DNA of 64,000 nucleotides from Desulfococcaceae bacterium HSG9 (GCA_030378005.1 JAUCGF010000090.1:1-64000); one strand, 5' to 3'; counted from the stretch's first letter, positions 26,075 to 35,712 are shown. Made by a program: numbers and translations. Notes: generated from the letters alone by a model not told the origin.

Positions 26075-26926
26075 GTGACCAGACTGAAAACCGATGATTT
26101 TAAAAACAGCGTTGCGAATTTAGATGCTTATGACTCTGAATTGACGAATAAAACCGGATACTCACTCCGAGGTGTCGCCTGCTGTGCCGAAGACGTCAAT
26201 GAAGTCGAGATTCTGCCCCTGTTAAGAAACATATCAGTCGGTGTGGTGCCTGTCACCAGTGGCAAAGGTGTTATCGGAGGATTTTGTGAGGCGCTGAAAA
26301 CCATCGCTTGTCATATCGGTTGCAGGGCTTTTGTCACGCAAACCTCGGATCTGTCAGGCTTGGTCGAGGCATTTGAGAAAGGAGCTGACATTATATTGTC
26401 GGCTGACGATGACCGTTTTATAGCGTTTCATGCTCAAAGCCGACGGACAGTTGACAATGCGACCGCCACGGGAAAGGCTTACGCTGTCGGATTGGACCTT
26501 ATGAGCGGAGGTGTCAAGGGCCTCGATGTCTTGGTAATCGGATGCGGCCCGGTCGGCCGCGGCGCGGCAGAGAAATTAATTGCGTTGGGAGCACAAGTGT
26601 CGGTTTATGATATTGAAAATGATATTTCCAATCGTCTGGCCGATGATTTGGCTGACTCTTTTGACACAAAAGTTCTGACCGCAATTAAATTGGAAAGCGC
26701 CTTAACCTGTCACAAACTTATCATAGATGCCTCACCCGCACAAAACATTATCCAAACCCGTCATATCACGCCGGACACCTATATAAGCGTACCCGGTGTT
26801 CCACATGGTTTATCTGAAGAAGCGCGACTGAAAAATTCAAACCGATTTCTACACGATCCCCTTCAATTGGGTGTTGCCACGATGCTGGCAGGCGCCTTGA
26901 CAATTGATACAAAAAGTGTATGCTGA
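26075..26926 (+). CDS. pylD: Pyrrolysine biosynthesis protein PylD
   Basis: A 283-aa dehydrogenase with a GTG start. VVPVTSGKGVIGGFCEAL, the nucleotide-binding VLVIGCGPVGRGAAE, and the late PGVPHGLSEE...DPLQLGVATMLA block match PylD. It oxidises 3-methylornithyl-lysine, after which pyrrolysine closes its ring. The precursor steps need PylB (radical SAM) and PylC (ligase), neither of which is here. Its stop TGA overlaps the ATG of a 38-codon frame. Confidence 0.93.
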   Translation: MTRLKTDDFKNSVANLDAYDSELTNKTGYSLRGVACCAEDVNEVEILPLLRNISVGVVPVTSGKGVIGGFCEALKTIACHIGCRAFVTQTSDLSGLVEAFEKGADIILSADDDRFIAFHAQSRRTVDNATATGKAYAVGLDLMSGGVKGLDVLVIGCGPVGRGAAEKLIALGAQVSVYDIENDISNRLADDLADSFDTKVLTAIKLESALTCHKLIIDASPAQNIIQTRHITPDTYISVPGVPHGLSEEARLKNSNRFLHDPLQLGVATMLAGALTIDTKSVC

Positions 26927-27042
26927 TGCTTAAATTGTACTCCCACACACTACTGACTCTGGAAGCGATGCAAGAATTTAATCGTGCGCTTAAAACGACG
27001 GATCGCTACTGTATCACATCACCAACCAACCCAAGATGCTGA
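26926..27042 (+). CDS. Small ORF coupled to pylD, unknown
   Basis: The ATG at 26926 overlaps the pylD stop (ATGA arrangement) and the 38-aa frame (MLKLYSHTLLTLEAMQEFNR...) ends inside the start region of the next gene. I recognise no family. It may be a coupling leader, a remnant of another gene, or chance. Confidence 0.3.
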   Translation: MLKLYSHTLLTLEAMQEFNRALKTTDRYCITSPTNPRC

Positions 27043-28958
27043 TCGTAATATTACATCATTTTTTATTTTTGACGTTTCTGTCAGGCATAAGTTTCGTATC
27101 TGTCGGTCTGGGAAGAGTTGCGCTCAGATGGTTCAATCTCAAATTTGTTTCTTATAGCGAACTGAATCTTTTCGCATTTTCACTTGGCTGCGCGATACTC
27201 AGTTATTCCATTTTTCTGCTGGCCGCATTACAGCTTCTTTATTTTATAATAATATATATCCTTATGGGGGTATTTGTAGTTGTTGCCCTTGTCGGATGGC
27301 TTAATCTGAGCCAATTTCGTCCAAAATGGCAAATAAATGCGATTGGTGCAGAGCATCTGAACTTGCCGCCGCCTTCTTTTCAAGATCGATGTTTCGGCGT
27401 AATTTTATCAGTTTGCATTCTAGCATGTTTTCTTTTAGTTCTGACACCCGCTATCAGTAATGATGCCTTAACGTATCATCTTGCAATTCCTAAACTGTTT
27501 CTAAAACATCACGGCTTTTATTTCATCCAAGGCAATCTGTTCGCCCAATATCCCTTAAACAGCGATATGTTGTTCCTCATCGGTCTAACTTTGCAAGGGG
27601 ATATATTGGCCAAAGGCATTCATTTTGTTTTCGCACTTTTCCTTCTCGCAGGCATGTATCATTTTTCTAAATGCTATTTTCCGCGCAATACTTTTATCAT
27701 TTTGCCGCTGCTGATTTTTTTTACGATACCATCCGTTTTTATCAATGCCCATACCGCTTATACTGATGTAATGATGGCCTTTTATACTTTTTTAACTGTT
27801 TGGGCCTATCTGAATTGGCTGCATCGTGAACAAACAGTTTGGCTCGGCGTTTGCGGTGTACTCACCGGTATGGCCATCGCCACAAAATATGCGGGATTGT
27901 TGATGCTGTTGATCGGTTGTTTGGGTGTTTTATGGGGCGGAAGGCATCATCGTATGGCCTATCGGAAAGCTTTTCGTCTTCTTTTGATTTATATAGCCTT
28001 GGTGCTTTTAATTGGCTGTCCGTTTTACATTAAAAACTGGATTATGGCTGGCAATCCCCTTTATCCGTTTTTTTTCAATATGTTCGGCGGCAAAGGGTGG
28101 TCAATTGAACAGGCGCGCTACTTCGACTACTTTCACCATAATCTGGGAATGGGACGCGGCTTAAAAGATTATTTATTATTACCCTGGAATTTAAGTTTCC
28201 ATGCGGAAATAAACAGCGCTCGTTTTGACGGCATTTTGGGGCCTGTCTTTATTTTAACCCTTCCTTTTGCAATCAGCCTGCGAAAAATTCCTCAATCCAT
28301 AAAAATTATTACGGTTTATTGCATTTTCACGTTCATATTCTGGGCTTCCGCAGTCCAACAAATTCGCTATTTAATTCCTATTTTTCCTTTTCTGGCGATT
28401 ATGGTCGGCTATCTGTTAAATGATTATCAGAAAAAGGCTGTCATTTTCACATTTTTGATACTATCGGTCTCATTCAGCTTGACGTTTAACGGATTTTATA
28501 TCATTAAAAATTTTAATAAAATTAAACCCTCAGGCGTCATTAGCGGCGCGGAAAACCGCGATGCCTTTTTAGCCCGCATGATTCCATCCTATACAATGTT
28601 TCGCTATCTTAATCGTACCTTACCGGGAGATTCAAAAATATTTTTTATCTATATGAAAAATATAGGGTACCTTTGTGATCGATCTTATTATTCAGATTCC
28701 ATGTTCGAGTCATACACGATTCAGAAAATTTTATCCCGCACGACGACACTGGCAGAGATGCATCGTACATTAAAAGCAAGGGGATTTACCCATATCCTCT
28801 ATGACATTAATTATGTATTCAGGAATTTAAGTACGTTTTCAAAGAATGAAAAAGAACGTTTTGCGGATTTTCAGGAAAAATATTTGAGCTTAGTTAAAAC
28901 AACTAAGCAAAGATACTATTTATATAAACTTTCAGATAATTTACCGGTTTTAAAATAA
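27036..28958 (+). CDS. Integral membrane GT-C-like glycosyltransferase
   Basis: A 640-aa protein with about 10-12 hydrophobic segments and a short soluble C-terminus. An early loop contains SNDALTYHLAIPKLF, resembling the acidic first loop of PMT/ArnT-type (GT-C) enzymes. These transfer sugars from lipid carriers on the outer face of the inner membrane. Substrate unknown. The start has no clear ribosome site and lies within the preceding small frame, suggesting coupled translation. Confidence 0.65.
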   Translation: MLIVILHHFLFLTFLSGISFVSVGLGRVALRWFNLKFVSYSELNLFAFSLGCAILSYSIFLLAALQLLYFIIIYILMGVFVVVALVGWLNLSQFRPKWQINAIGAEHLNLPPPSFQDRCFGVILSVCILACFLLVLTPAISNDALTYHLAIPKLFLKHHGFYFIQGNLFAQYPLNSDMLFLIGLTLQGDILAKGIHFVFALFLLAGMYHFSKCYFPRNTFIILPLLIFFTIPSVFINAHTAYTDVMMAFYTFLTVWAYLNWLHREQTVWLGVCGVLTGMAIATKYAGLLMLLIGCLGVLWGGRHHRMAYRKAFRLLLIYIALVLLIGCPFYIKNWIMAGNPLYPFFFNMFGGKGWSIEQARYFDYFHHNLGMGRGLKDYLLLPWNLSFHAEINSARFDGILGPVFILTLPFAISLRKIPQSIKIITVYCIFTFIFWASAVQQIRYLIPIFPFLAIMVGYLLNDYQKKAVIFTFLILSVSFSLTFNGFYIIKNFNKIKPSGVISGAENRDAFLARMIPSYTMFRYLNRTLPGDSKIFFIYMKNIGYLCDRSYYSDSMFESYTIQKILSRTTTLAEMHRTLKARGFTHILYDINYVFRNLSTFSKNEKERFADFQEKYLSLVKTTKQRYYLYKLSDNLPVLK

Positions 28959-29006
28959 AGATACCCCAATTACATTAAACTCTAAATTAACAAAGGAGTA
29001 AAAATT

Positions 29007-29546
29007 ATGTTAACTAAGGAAAACACGGCGTTGCTCGTTATTGACATTCAGGGTAATTTAGCCAAAGCAATGGATGAACAGGAGATGCTTTACAAAAATA
29101 CGCGCATTATGATTCAAAGCGCTCAAATTCTGGGATTGCCGATTATAGTGACCGAGCAGTTACCTGATAAATTAGGTCCGACCATTCCGGAAATCGCCGA
29201 ACTTTTGCCCGATGCCGCGCCGGTGGTGAAATCAGCATTCAGTTGCTGTGGCGAACCTGCTTTTATGACTCAACTCAATGCGCTGACCCAAAGCCAGATT
29301 TTGGTGACAGGCATTGAAGCCCATATCTGTGTCTATCAGACGACTGTAGAATTAATTCAGAATGGCTATGAAGCTAATGTTGTTACGGATTGCATCGGTT
29401 CCAGGCAGAACGCCAACAAAGTGGCGGGCATTGACAAAATGAAAGATGCCGGCGCCAAACTGACCGCCTCCGAGATTGCTATATTTGAGCTAATGAAAGT
29501 GGCTCAAGGAGATGCGTTCAGACAAATTGTACGTCTGTTAAAATAA
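29007..29546 (+). CDS. Isochorismatase-family cysteine hydrolase
   Basis: A 179-aa hydrolase with the family's Asp (LLVIDIQ), Lys (VVKSAFSC) and Cys (GIEAHICVYQT) catalytic set. It is similar in length to YcaC-like members. The substrate cannot be inferred. AAAGGAGT precedes the ATG. A TGTCAACCAT/ATGGTTGACA hairpin at 29555-29579 follows. Confidence 0.85.
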   Translation: MLTKENTALLVIDIQGNLAKAMDEQEMLYKNTRIMIQSAQILGLPIIVTEQLPDKLGPTIPEIAELLPDAAPVVKSAFSCCGEPAFMTQLNALTQSQILVTGIEAHICVYQTTVELIQNGYEANVVTDCIGSRQNANKVAGIDKMKDAGAKLTASEIAIFELMKVAQGDAFRQIVRLLK

Positions 29547-29554
29547 AGCTGTTG

Positions 29555-29579
29555 TGTCAACCATGTTTGATGGTTGACA
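29555..29579. terminator. Hairpin between convergent genes
   Basis: TGTCAACCAT pairs exactly with ATGGTTGACA around a 5-base loop. There is no T-run on the plus strand, so termination is uncertain. Confidence 0.4.
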
Positions 29580-29592
29580 GAACAGTAGGCAA

Positions 29593-30411
29593 TTAAAAAT
29601 CACACACACGCGGAATAACCAGCTCTTTACTTTCCAACGCGAAATGTCGCAACGGTTCTTTTTTTGAGTCTTGTAGCAGGCGTGAATCATACACATACCC
29701 GGTTTCACTGGGAAGTGCCGCTGTGATAACCGATTTTCCGAACGCTTTTCTTAAAAAAACATAGCGTGATGAAAAGAAAAGCGCATTCAGCGCCGGCGCA
29801 TAATGCACGGAAATCGGATTATTATATTTTAAAAGAAAGAGCTTATGGGGCCATTTACGATTAAAAAAAAGCGTTGTATAGGTTCCTACCAACAAGGACG
29901 CTGCGTTTTGAATCGCATGTACATATTTTTTAAAGCTGAGATGCGGATCAATTGCGTCCATCAGGGCAAAAATGGCTTCGCTATCCACTGATCCGATGCG
30001 CTTGCGGTTTTTATCCTTACGGCGATCCATGTCCAAAAAAATCTGATCATCATTGGTGATCGTCCCATTGTGTACGCCAACGATGTCTCCGACGCGGATC
30101 GGATGATTATTAGCATCAACATTCGGGCTTCCTTTTGTAGGACGGCGGGTATGTCCCAAAATAACTCTGGCTCCGGGCAGCACCTTTTTTTCGATAAAAT
30201 CAAGATACGAGGGCGTTTTAATAAATTCAGCGGCTCGAACCGGCGCTTTTTCAATAAAAAAGGAACCGTCCTCAAGCAATACGGACGCGCCGGTGGCCTC
30301 TTTACCGCGTTCTTCATTCGCCTCCAAATTGGCTGTGAACAAATCTTTTATTTTTTCAAGAACGGTCTGATCGGTCGAATCACCGATAAGCACTCCTGCT
30401 AATCCGCACAT
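29593..30411 (-). CDS. Class II glutamine amidotransferase (GAT-II)
   Basis: A 272-aa protein. The start at 30411 is chosen because it places the catalytic Cys at position 2 (MCGLAGVL), as in N-terminal nucleophile amidotransferases. GHTRRPTKG and VHNGTITND match glutamine-binding loops. It releases ammonia from glutamine. Its ATG overlaps the stop of the upstream amidoligase (TAATG), so the two are translationally coupled. Amidoligase/GAT-II pairs are known from comparative genomics as probable peptide- or side-chain-modifying systems. Confidence 0.85.
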   Translation of the reverse strand: MCGLAGVLIGDSTDQTVLEKIKDLFTANLEANEERGKEATGASVLLEDGSFFIEKAPVRAAEFIKTPSYLDFIEKKVLPGARVILGHTRRPTKGSPNVDANNHPIRVGDIVGVHNGTITNDDQIFLDMDRRKDKNRKRIGSVDSEAIFALMDAIDPHLSFKKYVHAIQNAASLLVGTYTTLFFNRKWPHKLFLLKYNNPISVHYAPALNALFFSSRYVFLRKAFGKSVITAALPSETGYVYDSRLLQDSKKEPLRHFALESKELVIPRVCDF

Positions 30412-31706
30412 TATTTTAAAAATACCATCCTTCCCAGTTCGGCATTCCAAACCGGTTCTCGAAAAACATAGCCTTTGATTCTTTCACGCACTATTTTCCC
30501 GGGAACACCGGCTCTGATCGCCGCCTGTTTCAACCATTCTTCCATTTCGGATGCCCCTTGCACCAGCCCCAGTTCAATCACCTTGATAATTTTATGATCC
30601 AGTTCATCATAAGAACTTAATGGCAAAACCAGTTGATAAAGGTCTTTTTCAATCTTAGCCCAGTCATCCCCCCTTGTCCGTCTTAATGATACAGGGCATT
30701 GGCACAGTTCCTGCAACACTATTTCCGCAGGGTTGTCTAAAATAAGAAAAATACTTTTTAGAAAGTTGAGCATCTCGGCAGCGTTGTTACGGTATTCATC
30801 CAGAACAGTAGGAGTTATCGCCGAAGTGTCGCTTGTGGCCAGCTTGCCGTTGTTATTGCTGATCATATTCATCAGCTCTTTTTTACGGTTCCATTCCCTG
30901 ATTTTACCGACATGAAGCAAGCCGAATTTGGAAATTTCGACCGCTTTGAGCAGCATCGCTAGAAAGAGGAAGGTTTTGGCCGTAATCGAAACCGGTGCCA
31001 GATCTCCGTCAGCAAAGCGAAATTCGATATGAAATGTGCGTATAGCATCGTCATCATCAAAACGGACATGTTCCAGATTGAAAAAATTTTGGTGTTCAGG
31101 AACATCCATGCTATTTTTAAGATTAAGTTGAATTTGCCGCATATTCCGATTCAGAGGGGACTGGCGCATAAATTCCAAATGCGCGTTATGTTGCCGGCGA
31201 CGGCATAATCCCTGCATACTGGCACCGCCGCTGGTGATATATTTCAGCCCCGGCGCAAATTTACGCGCCATATTCCATAAATTGGCCAGAATGATTTCCG
31301 GCACCGATTCCGCCAAGCCGGTTCCGAGCAAGTGATAGTGCAAGCCGCAGGTGGGGCGCATTCGTATGCCTCTTTCCACCAATGGCGTCACCGCCAGGCG
31401 ATACTGTTTACATAGCGCATTCCAGTGCGGATGACGGCCAATGATTTGAACCTCAACGCCGCAGTGTTCCTTGATGACATCATAAACGCCTAAAGGACCG
31501 AGCAGGTTCATATCTTTTGATGGACACAGCAGTTTTTCAATGCCCGGTTGAAAATCCTCACGCCGCACCCCCTTGGGAAGAGCAAATTCCAATTCGGTTC
31601 CGATTTTGATCGTGCGGTATAAAAGGTCCTGAAAATACCCTGCTTCCGTTAAACTTAACCGATCCTGACGTTGGAAAAAAATAGGCTCGTCAGCTTGTAT
31701 CGCCAT
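30411..31706 (-). CDS. Amidoligase-family (COOH-NH2 ligase) protein
   Basis: A 431-aa protein. TELEFALP near the N-terminus, GLHYHL, and the acid-rich HIEFRFADGDL match the amidoligase family (glutamine synthetase/GCS-like fold), in which acidic residues bind Mg-ATP. It would form amide bonds, perhaps using ammonia from the coupled GAT-II. The target is unknown. It is third in a minus-strand gene run beginning at 33621. Confidence 0.8.
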   Translation of the reverse strand: MAIQADEPIFFQRQDRLSLTEAGYFQDLLYRTIKIGTELEFALPKGVRREDFQPGIEKLLCPSKDMNLLGPLGVYDVIKEHCGVEVQIIGRHPHWNALCKQYRLAVTPLVERGIRMRPTCGLHYHLLGTGLAESVPEIILANLWNMARKFAPGLKYITSGGASMQGLCRRRQHNAHLEFMRQSPLNRNMRQIQLNLKNSMDVPEHQNFFNLEHVRFDDDDAIRTFHIEFRFADGDLAPVSITAKTFLFLAMLLKAVEISKFGLLHVGKIREWNRKKELMNMISNNNGKLATSDTSAITPTVLDEYRNNAAEMLNFLKSIFLILDNPAEIVLQELCQCPVSLRRTRGDDWAKIEKDLYQLVLPLSSYDELDHKIIKVIELGLVQGASEMEEWLKQAAIRAGVPGKIVRERIKGYVFREPVWNAELGRMVFLK

Positions 31707-31710
31707 AGCG

Positions 31711-31769
31711 CTCTTAATCTTGCTCTTAATCTGATTATGTTTTTGATGAAGATTAAGAATAAAAGAGTA
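31711..31769. repeat. CTCTTAATC hexamer hairpin repeat
   Basis: CTCTTAATCTTGCTCTTAAT and a partly complementary GATTAAGAATAAAAGAG lie just upstream of the amidoligase start, in the only sizeable gap of the operon. It belongs to the same hexamer family as the tract at 8373-8483. Confidence 0.55.
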
Positions 31770-31835
31770 GATACACCCTTCCGCCGGTGCTTGGAAAGGG
31801 TGTACGTGTGAAAATGATTTGAGATTGGGTTTTAT

Positions 31836-32309
31836 TTAATTTTCAAATGTAAACGTGATTGTGCTTCCTCTGACTTCCGGACGAGGCTCAATTTTCCTGT
31901 GCGCAGATTTACCCATCCGCGCCAGGGCTGCATGGCCGACATTCATAATAGGGCAGGTAAAGGGAATTTCCACCCCGGTTTTTAAGATTTTTTGGGTAAG
32001 ATTCCATCCCTGGCATTTGTCCACTATCAAACGAAGTTCATGGTCGTCGCCTTCCACTTTGAAAGATGCGATGAAACCATATTCATCCGCAAAAATGCGT
32101 CCGATTTCCGTGAGTACATCTTTGGGAGTCTCACCGGCGATTTCAAGGCCCATCTCATTTTCCATGATTTCCAGCAATTCCTTGCCGACTTCGGTCATGG
32201 TGGCAAACGCCGTATCCCCGAACAGCTCGTAAAGGGATTTGGCCATTCCGGCTATCATCATAGACATCATACGAAACAAATTTTTCTTTTTTTGTTCTTC
32301 AGTCGCCAT
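31836..32309 (-). CDS. Hypothetical sensor-like protein
   Basis: A 157-aa soluble protein from the ATG at 32309, which has AAAGGAGA upstream. It has a helical N-terminus (MMSMMIAGMAKSLYELFGD), an alpha/beta middle, and a C-terminal PFTCPIMNVGHAALARMGK with one Cys. The arrangement faintly recalls V4R/heme-NO-like small-molecule sensors, but I would not assign it. It lies 43 bp after the response regulator gene, so it is probably co-transcribed with it. Confidence 0.7.
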   Translation of the reverse strand: MATEEQKKKNLFRMMSMMIAGMAKSLYELFGDTAFATMTEVGKELLEIMENEMGLEIAGETPKDVLTEIGRIFADEYGFIASFKVEGDDHELRLIVDKCQGWNLTQKILKTGVEIPFTCPIMNVGHAALARMGKSAHRKIEPRPEVRGSTITFTFEN

Positions 32310-32352
32310 ATTGTCTCCTTTCATTATTAATTTAGTTATGCGGTTTCAGAGA

Positions 32353-33621
32353 TTATAAAGCGCTTTGGAACCGATCCGCATATTTTTTGGCCACCAGACG
32401 TGCGTTCCCTAAAGTTCCCTCCCGGTTCACGGCTATGACCAAATAATAATTCTTATTCAAAAAACGGGTCAGAACCCAGGCGTTTTGGCTTTGAATCAGG
32501 TTTTCTTCAAACTCTCCCATACCTTTAATATCTGAAGTTGCGCGTTGCCCCAGTTTCATCAGCATGGCAAATTTGGCCGCAATAGCATCCATATCAGCTC
32601 CGCCGGGATTATTCTCAGCAACAGTAATGCCGTCCATTCCGGCAACGCCCACAGCGATCACGCCATCCATTTCATCGGTCATATCTTTTAGTGTTTCTTT
32701 CAATCCTGCCATAAAATTGCTCCTCTCTGCATAGTTAAAAGTTTGTTTGTAAATGAATGGTAATTCCTTGCTTGCATCTTCTTGTAATTCTGTTTTTTCC
32801 TGATCACCTCCTTCAGTTTCAGGTTGACTGTTATTAATTGAGTTTTCAATCAGTTGTTCCCACTCGGCATCATCGTAAACGTCTTGTTCGGAGGAAGCCT
32901 TTGATGAGGCGTCTGTTATCTGCTCAAGATTCGTTTCATCTTTAAGGCGGGAACTTTCCAAAATAAGCTGCATGATTGAGATGTTAATACGTCGTTTTAT
33001 GGTGCGGCGCGGAATATTGCGAAAAGATAACTTGGCGTATTCCCATGCAATAATTGACAACGCGGCCTGTTCACCCCGCTGATGGTTAAGCACAGCATCA
33101 TATAATTTGCCCCGTCTGAAATACAAAAGCCCTATCCGTTTCCCTTTTCCCTGAACCTCCAAAAGGCATGTTTTTTGTTCCGCTTCAATCAGTTGAAGAA
33201 AACCGGCGATAGAAATTCCGGATACGGAACCGTTCTGGGATGCTTCCTGTAACCCTTCAATGATGTATCGGGAAAGTTTTTGCACGGACAACGGCTTATC
33301 CATAAAAAGATAGATACCGAGTTCGTCCAGCTTTTGCATATTTTCCGGTGTGCCGAAACCGCTTATAACAATGACAGGCAGCGAAGGGAAACTGGCTGTC
33401 ATGTAAGCCAATAATTCCAAACCGTCAACTTCCGGCATTTTAAGGTCAGTTACAACCATATCAATGGGTTGAGATTCAAGCAATTCAATCGCTTCACGCC
33501 CGTTTTGGCGGGTTACAACCGTAAACTGGTTTTTAAACGCGGATAATCCTACTTTGATAACTTCAAGTACCTCTTTTTCGTCATCAACGATCAGCACATG
33601 TTTTAAATCTGAGGATTGCAT
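32353..33621 (-). CDS. Response regulator with PATAN (DUF4388) and Roadblock/LC7 domains
   Basis: A 422-aa protein. A receiver domain (LIVDDEKEV, phospho-Asp in VVTDLKMP) spans residues 1-125. A PATAN/DUF4388 segment (GSVSGISIAGFLQLIEAEQ) follows to about 220, then an acidic linker. A C-terminal Roadblock domain (MAGLKETLKDMTDEMDGVIA to the end) completes it. Roadblock domains usually partner small Ras-like GTPases such as MglA, but none is adjacent. It is the first gene of the minus-strand run that includes the amidoligase and GAT-II. Confidence 0.88.
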   Translation of the reverse strand: MQSSDLKHVLIVDDEKEVLEVIKVGLSAFKNQFTVVTRQNGREAIELLESQPIDMVVTDLKMPEVDGLELLAYMTASFPSLPVIVISGFGTPENMQKLDELGIYLFMDKPLSVQKLSRYIIEGLQEASQNGSVSGISIAGFLQLIEAEQKTCLLEVQGKGKRIGLLYFRRGKLYDAVLNHQRGEQAALSIIAWEYAKLSFRNIPRRTIKRRINISIMQLILESSRLKDETNLEQITDASSKASSEQDVYDDAEWEQLIENSINNSQPETEGGDQEKTELQEDASKELPFIYKQTFNYAERSNFMAGLKETLKDMTDEMDGVIAVGVAGMDGITVAENNPGGADMDAIAAKFAMLMKLGQRATSDIKGMGEFEENLIQSQNAWVLTRFLNKNYYLVIAVNREGTLGNARLVAKKYADRFQSAL

Positions 33622-34034
33622 AATTATATCTCGCTTGCGGTGCGGTTAGCTTTCTTAAAGCCACAATCTTTTTACTAAGCGTAGAAAAAAATGTAAAGCC
33701 TAAATTAATTTTTATATAGTTGTCAAATTCAGGTTTGGTCTGGAATAAACATTGCTCTCTTTTGGGGATAACAATGACACAATTTGTCACTTGGAACGGC
33801 ATAATATAGCCATATATGAACTACAAGCAAAAATCATGCCAAAGCAAACCAAGTTTGGATAATTATATCAAAAATTATTTTGATTTACAAGTTTATGCGT
33901 TGATAAAAAAATTTTATGTAAGCTTGAAATACTGCGGTAAGTCGGTTACAAAAAGAATTGATTAACTGGCTGTTCAGCCCCTTAGAATGTTTATACATAA
34001 TTTTTGAAAAAACATATATAAAGGAACTAACTGT
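33622..34034. promoter_or_regulatory. Divergent intergenic region
   Basis: This 413-bp gap lies between divergent genes. TGACACAATTTGTCA (about 33774) is a near-palindrome that could be an operator. Otherwise the stretch is AT-rich with no gene or RNA that I can see. Confidence 0.3.
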
Positions 34035-34742
34035 TTGAATTTAAAAGGAAACGAAAAATCAATTTTTGTTCGTAACCTGTTCGCACAAATAGCGCGACGT
34101 TATGAGTTGATGAATACGTTGATGACTGCCGGGCAAGATCGGCGTTGGCAGCGATGGGTCGTACATCAAACACAGCTAAGGCACGGAGGGCGTTTACTTG
34201 ATATTGGCACCGGAACCGGCGGTATTGCGCGAATGGCATTGATGCAGCATGGCAATCTCTTTGTAACAGCGGGAGATTTTACGCTTGAAATGATGCTGGT
34301 GGGTCGTTGTTATTCTTACGGTTCCCAAATACGTTGGTGCGGGGCGGATGCGCTTAACTTACCATTTCGCGCTGATGCTTTTGATGCGGTAACGTCCGGC
34401 TACCTGATGCGCAATGTCAGCGATCCTTTGCGTGCATTGATTGAACAGCGACGTGTATTAAAGCCTGGTGGTCGCGTAGTGTGCTTGGATACGTCGCCGC
34501 CGCCGCGTAATATTCTTTACCCTCTGATTGCGCTTCATCTGAAATTCGGCATCCCTTTGATGGGACGTCTGATTGCCGGAAACAGCCTTGCTTATCAATA
34601 CCTGCCTGAATCCACGCAATCCTTTATGACGCCAGATAAATTGGCGGATATTATGCGCCTGGCCGGTTTCAGTCGCGTCAGCTATCGTCGGTTTATGTTT
34701 GGGACAATTGCGGTTCATGTGGGAATACTGCCTGATAAGTAA
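34035..34742 (+). CDS. menG: UbiE/MenG-like SAM methyltransferase
   Basis: A 235-aa class I methyltransferase. IARRYELMNTLMTAGQDRRWQ and LLDIGTGTGGIARMAL (SAM loop), then CGADALNLPF, match the UbiE/MenG family. The likely reaction is C-methylation of demethylmenaquinone. TTG start with AAAGGAAC upstream. It fits an anaerobe using menaquinone, as also implied by the EtfAB:menaquinone oxidoreductase-type gene. Confidence 0.78.
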   Translation: MNLKGNEKSIFVRNLFAQIARRYELMNTLMTAGQDRRWQRWVVHQTQLRHGGRLLDIGTGTGGIARMALMQHGNLFVTAGDFTLEMMLVGRCYSYGSQIRWCGADALNLPFRADAFDAVTSGYLMRNVSDPLRALIEQRRVLKPGGRVVCLDTSPPPRNILYPLIALHLKFGIPLMGRLIAGNSLAYQYLPESTQSFMTPDKLADIMRLAGFSRVSYRRFMFGTIAVHVGILPDK

Positions 34743-34788
34743 TTTCGTTCTTGCAATTTAGAAAAAAATCTGAAAGTTATTAACTACG

Positions 34789-35712
34789 ATGACGTCTTTA
34801 AATCCTCAAAATCAAACGCTGTCTTTTTATGCAGCGCTTTTTACGATTCTGCTGTGCGTTCTTTTCGGTGCAAATGCTGTGGCGATTAAGATATGTATTC
34901 GTGGTATCGGCGCTTTTACGACCGCCGGTATTCGGTTCAGCATCGCCGCCGCCACTATAACAATTTGGGCGCTTCTTACCCATCGTTCATTTCGCCTTAA
35001 AAAAGGGCAGTTTTTACAGATATTGATTATTTCACTGATTTTTACAATTCAATTGTCCCTTTTTTATTTTGGCATCAGTAAAACTTATGCATCGCGCGCT
35101 TCGTTGATAATTAATTTACTTCCATTTTTTGTGCTGTGCCTGGCTCATTTTTTTATTCCCGGCGATGTGATTACAGGGCGCAAATTTATCGGTATTTTAA
35201 TGGGCTTTGGCGGCGTGCTGTTTCTTTTCGCTTCTCAGGATAATATAAGCAGTCAACTGCTGAAAGGTGATTTCATCATTTTAGGAGTCGCTCTGTTATG
35301 GGCTTGTAATACGGTTTATATCAAACGAATTGTCAGTAATTTTAAACCTTTTCAAATCGTATTATATCCAATGCTATTTTCAGTTCCTTTCTTTTTTTTG
35401 CAAGGTTTTTTATGGGACGGCCAAATGGTGGACTATGTGAATGTGCAAATTATAGCATCCCTGTTATATCAAAGTTTGGTAACCGCGTCTTTCGGTTTTA
35501 TAGCTTGGAACACGCTTTTACAAAAATATGAAGCGACTTCATTGAATGCCTTTATGTTTGTAATGCCCATATCCGGAGTTGTTTTGAGTGGCATCCTTTT
35601 AGACGACAGGATTGATGCCAGGGTTTGGTTTGCACTTATATTCATTGCCGCAGGCATCCTGGTTATTCATCTAAACCCGAAATTATATAACAAAGTGTTA
35701 AAAGGAGCGTAA
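34789..35712 (+). CDS. EamA-family (DMT) transporter
   Basis: A 307-aa protein with ten hydrophobic segments and two repeated EamA halves, the drug/metabolite transporter layout. FGANAVAIKICIRGIGAFTT in helix 1 is typical. Substrate unknown. Its stop is followed two bases later by the next ATG, so the two genes are probably co-translated. Confidence 0.85.
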   Translation: MTSLNPQNQTLSFYAALFTILLCVLFGANAVAIKICIRGIGAFTTAGIRFSIAAATITIWALLTHRSFRLKKGQFLQILIISLIFTIQLSLFYFGISKTYASRASLIINLLPFFVLCLAHFFIPGDVITGRKFIGILMGFGGVLFLFASQDNISSQLLKGDFIILGVALLWACNTVYIKRIVSNFKPFQIVLYPMLFSVPFFFLQGFLWDGQMVDYVNVQIIASLLYQSLVTASFGFIAWNTLLQKYEATSLNAFMFVMPISGVVLSGILLDDRIDARVWFALIFIAAGILVIHLNPKLYNKVLKGA

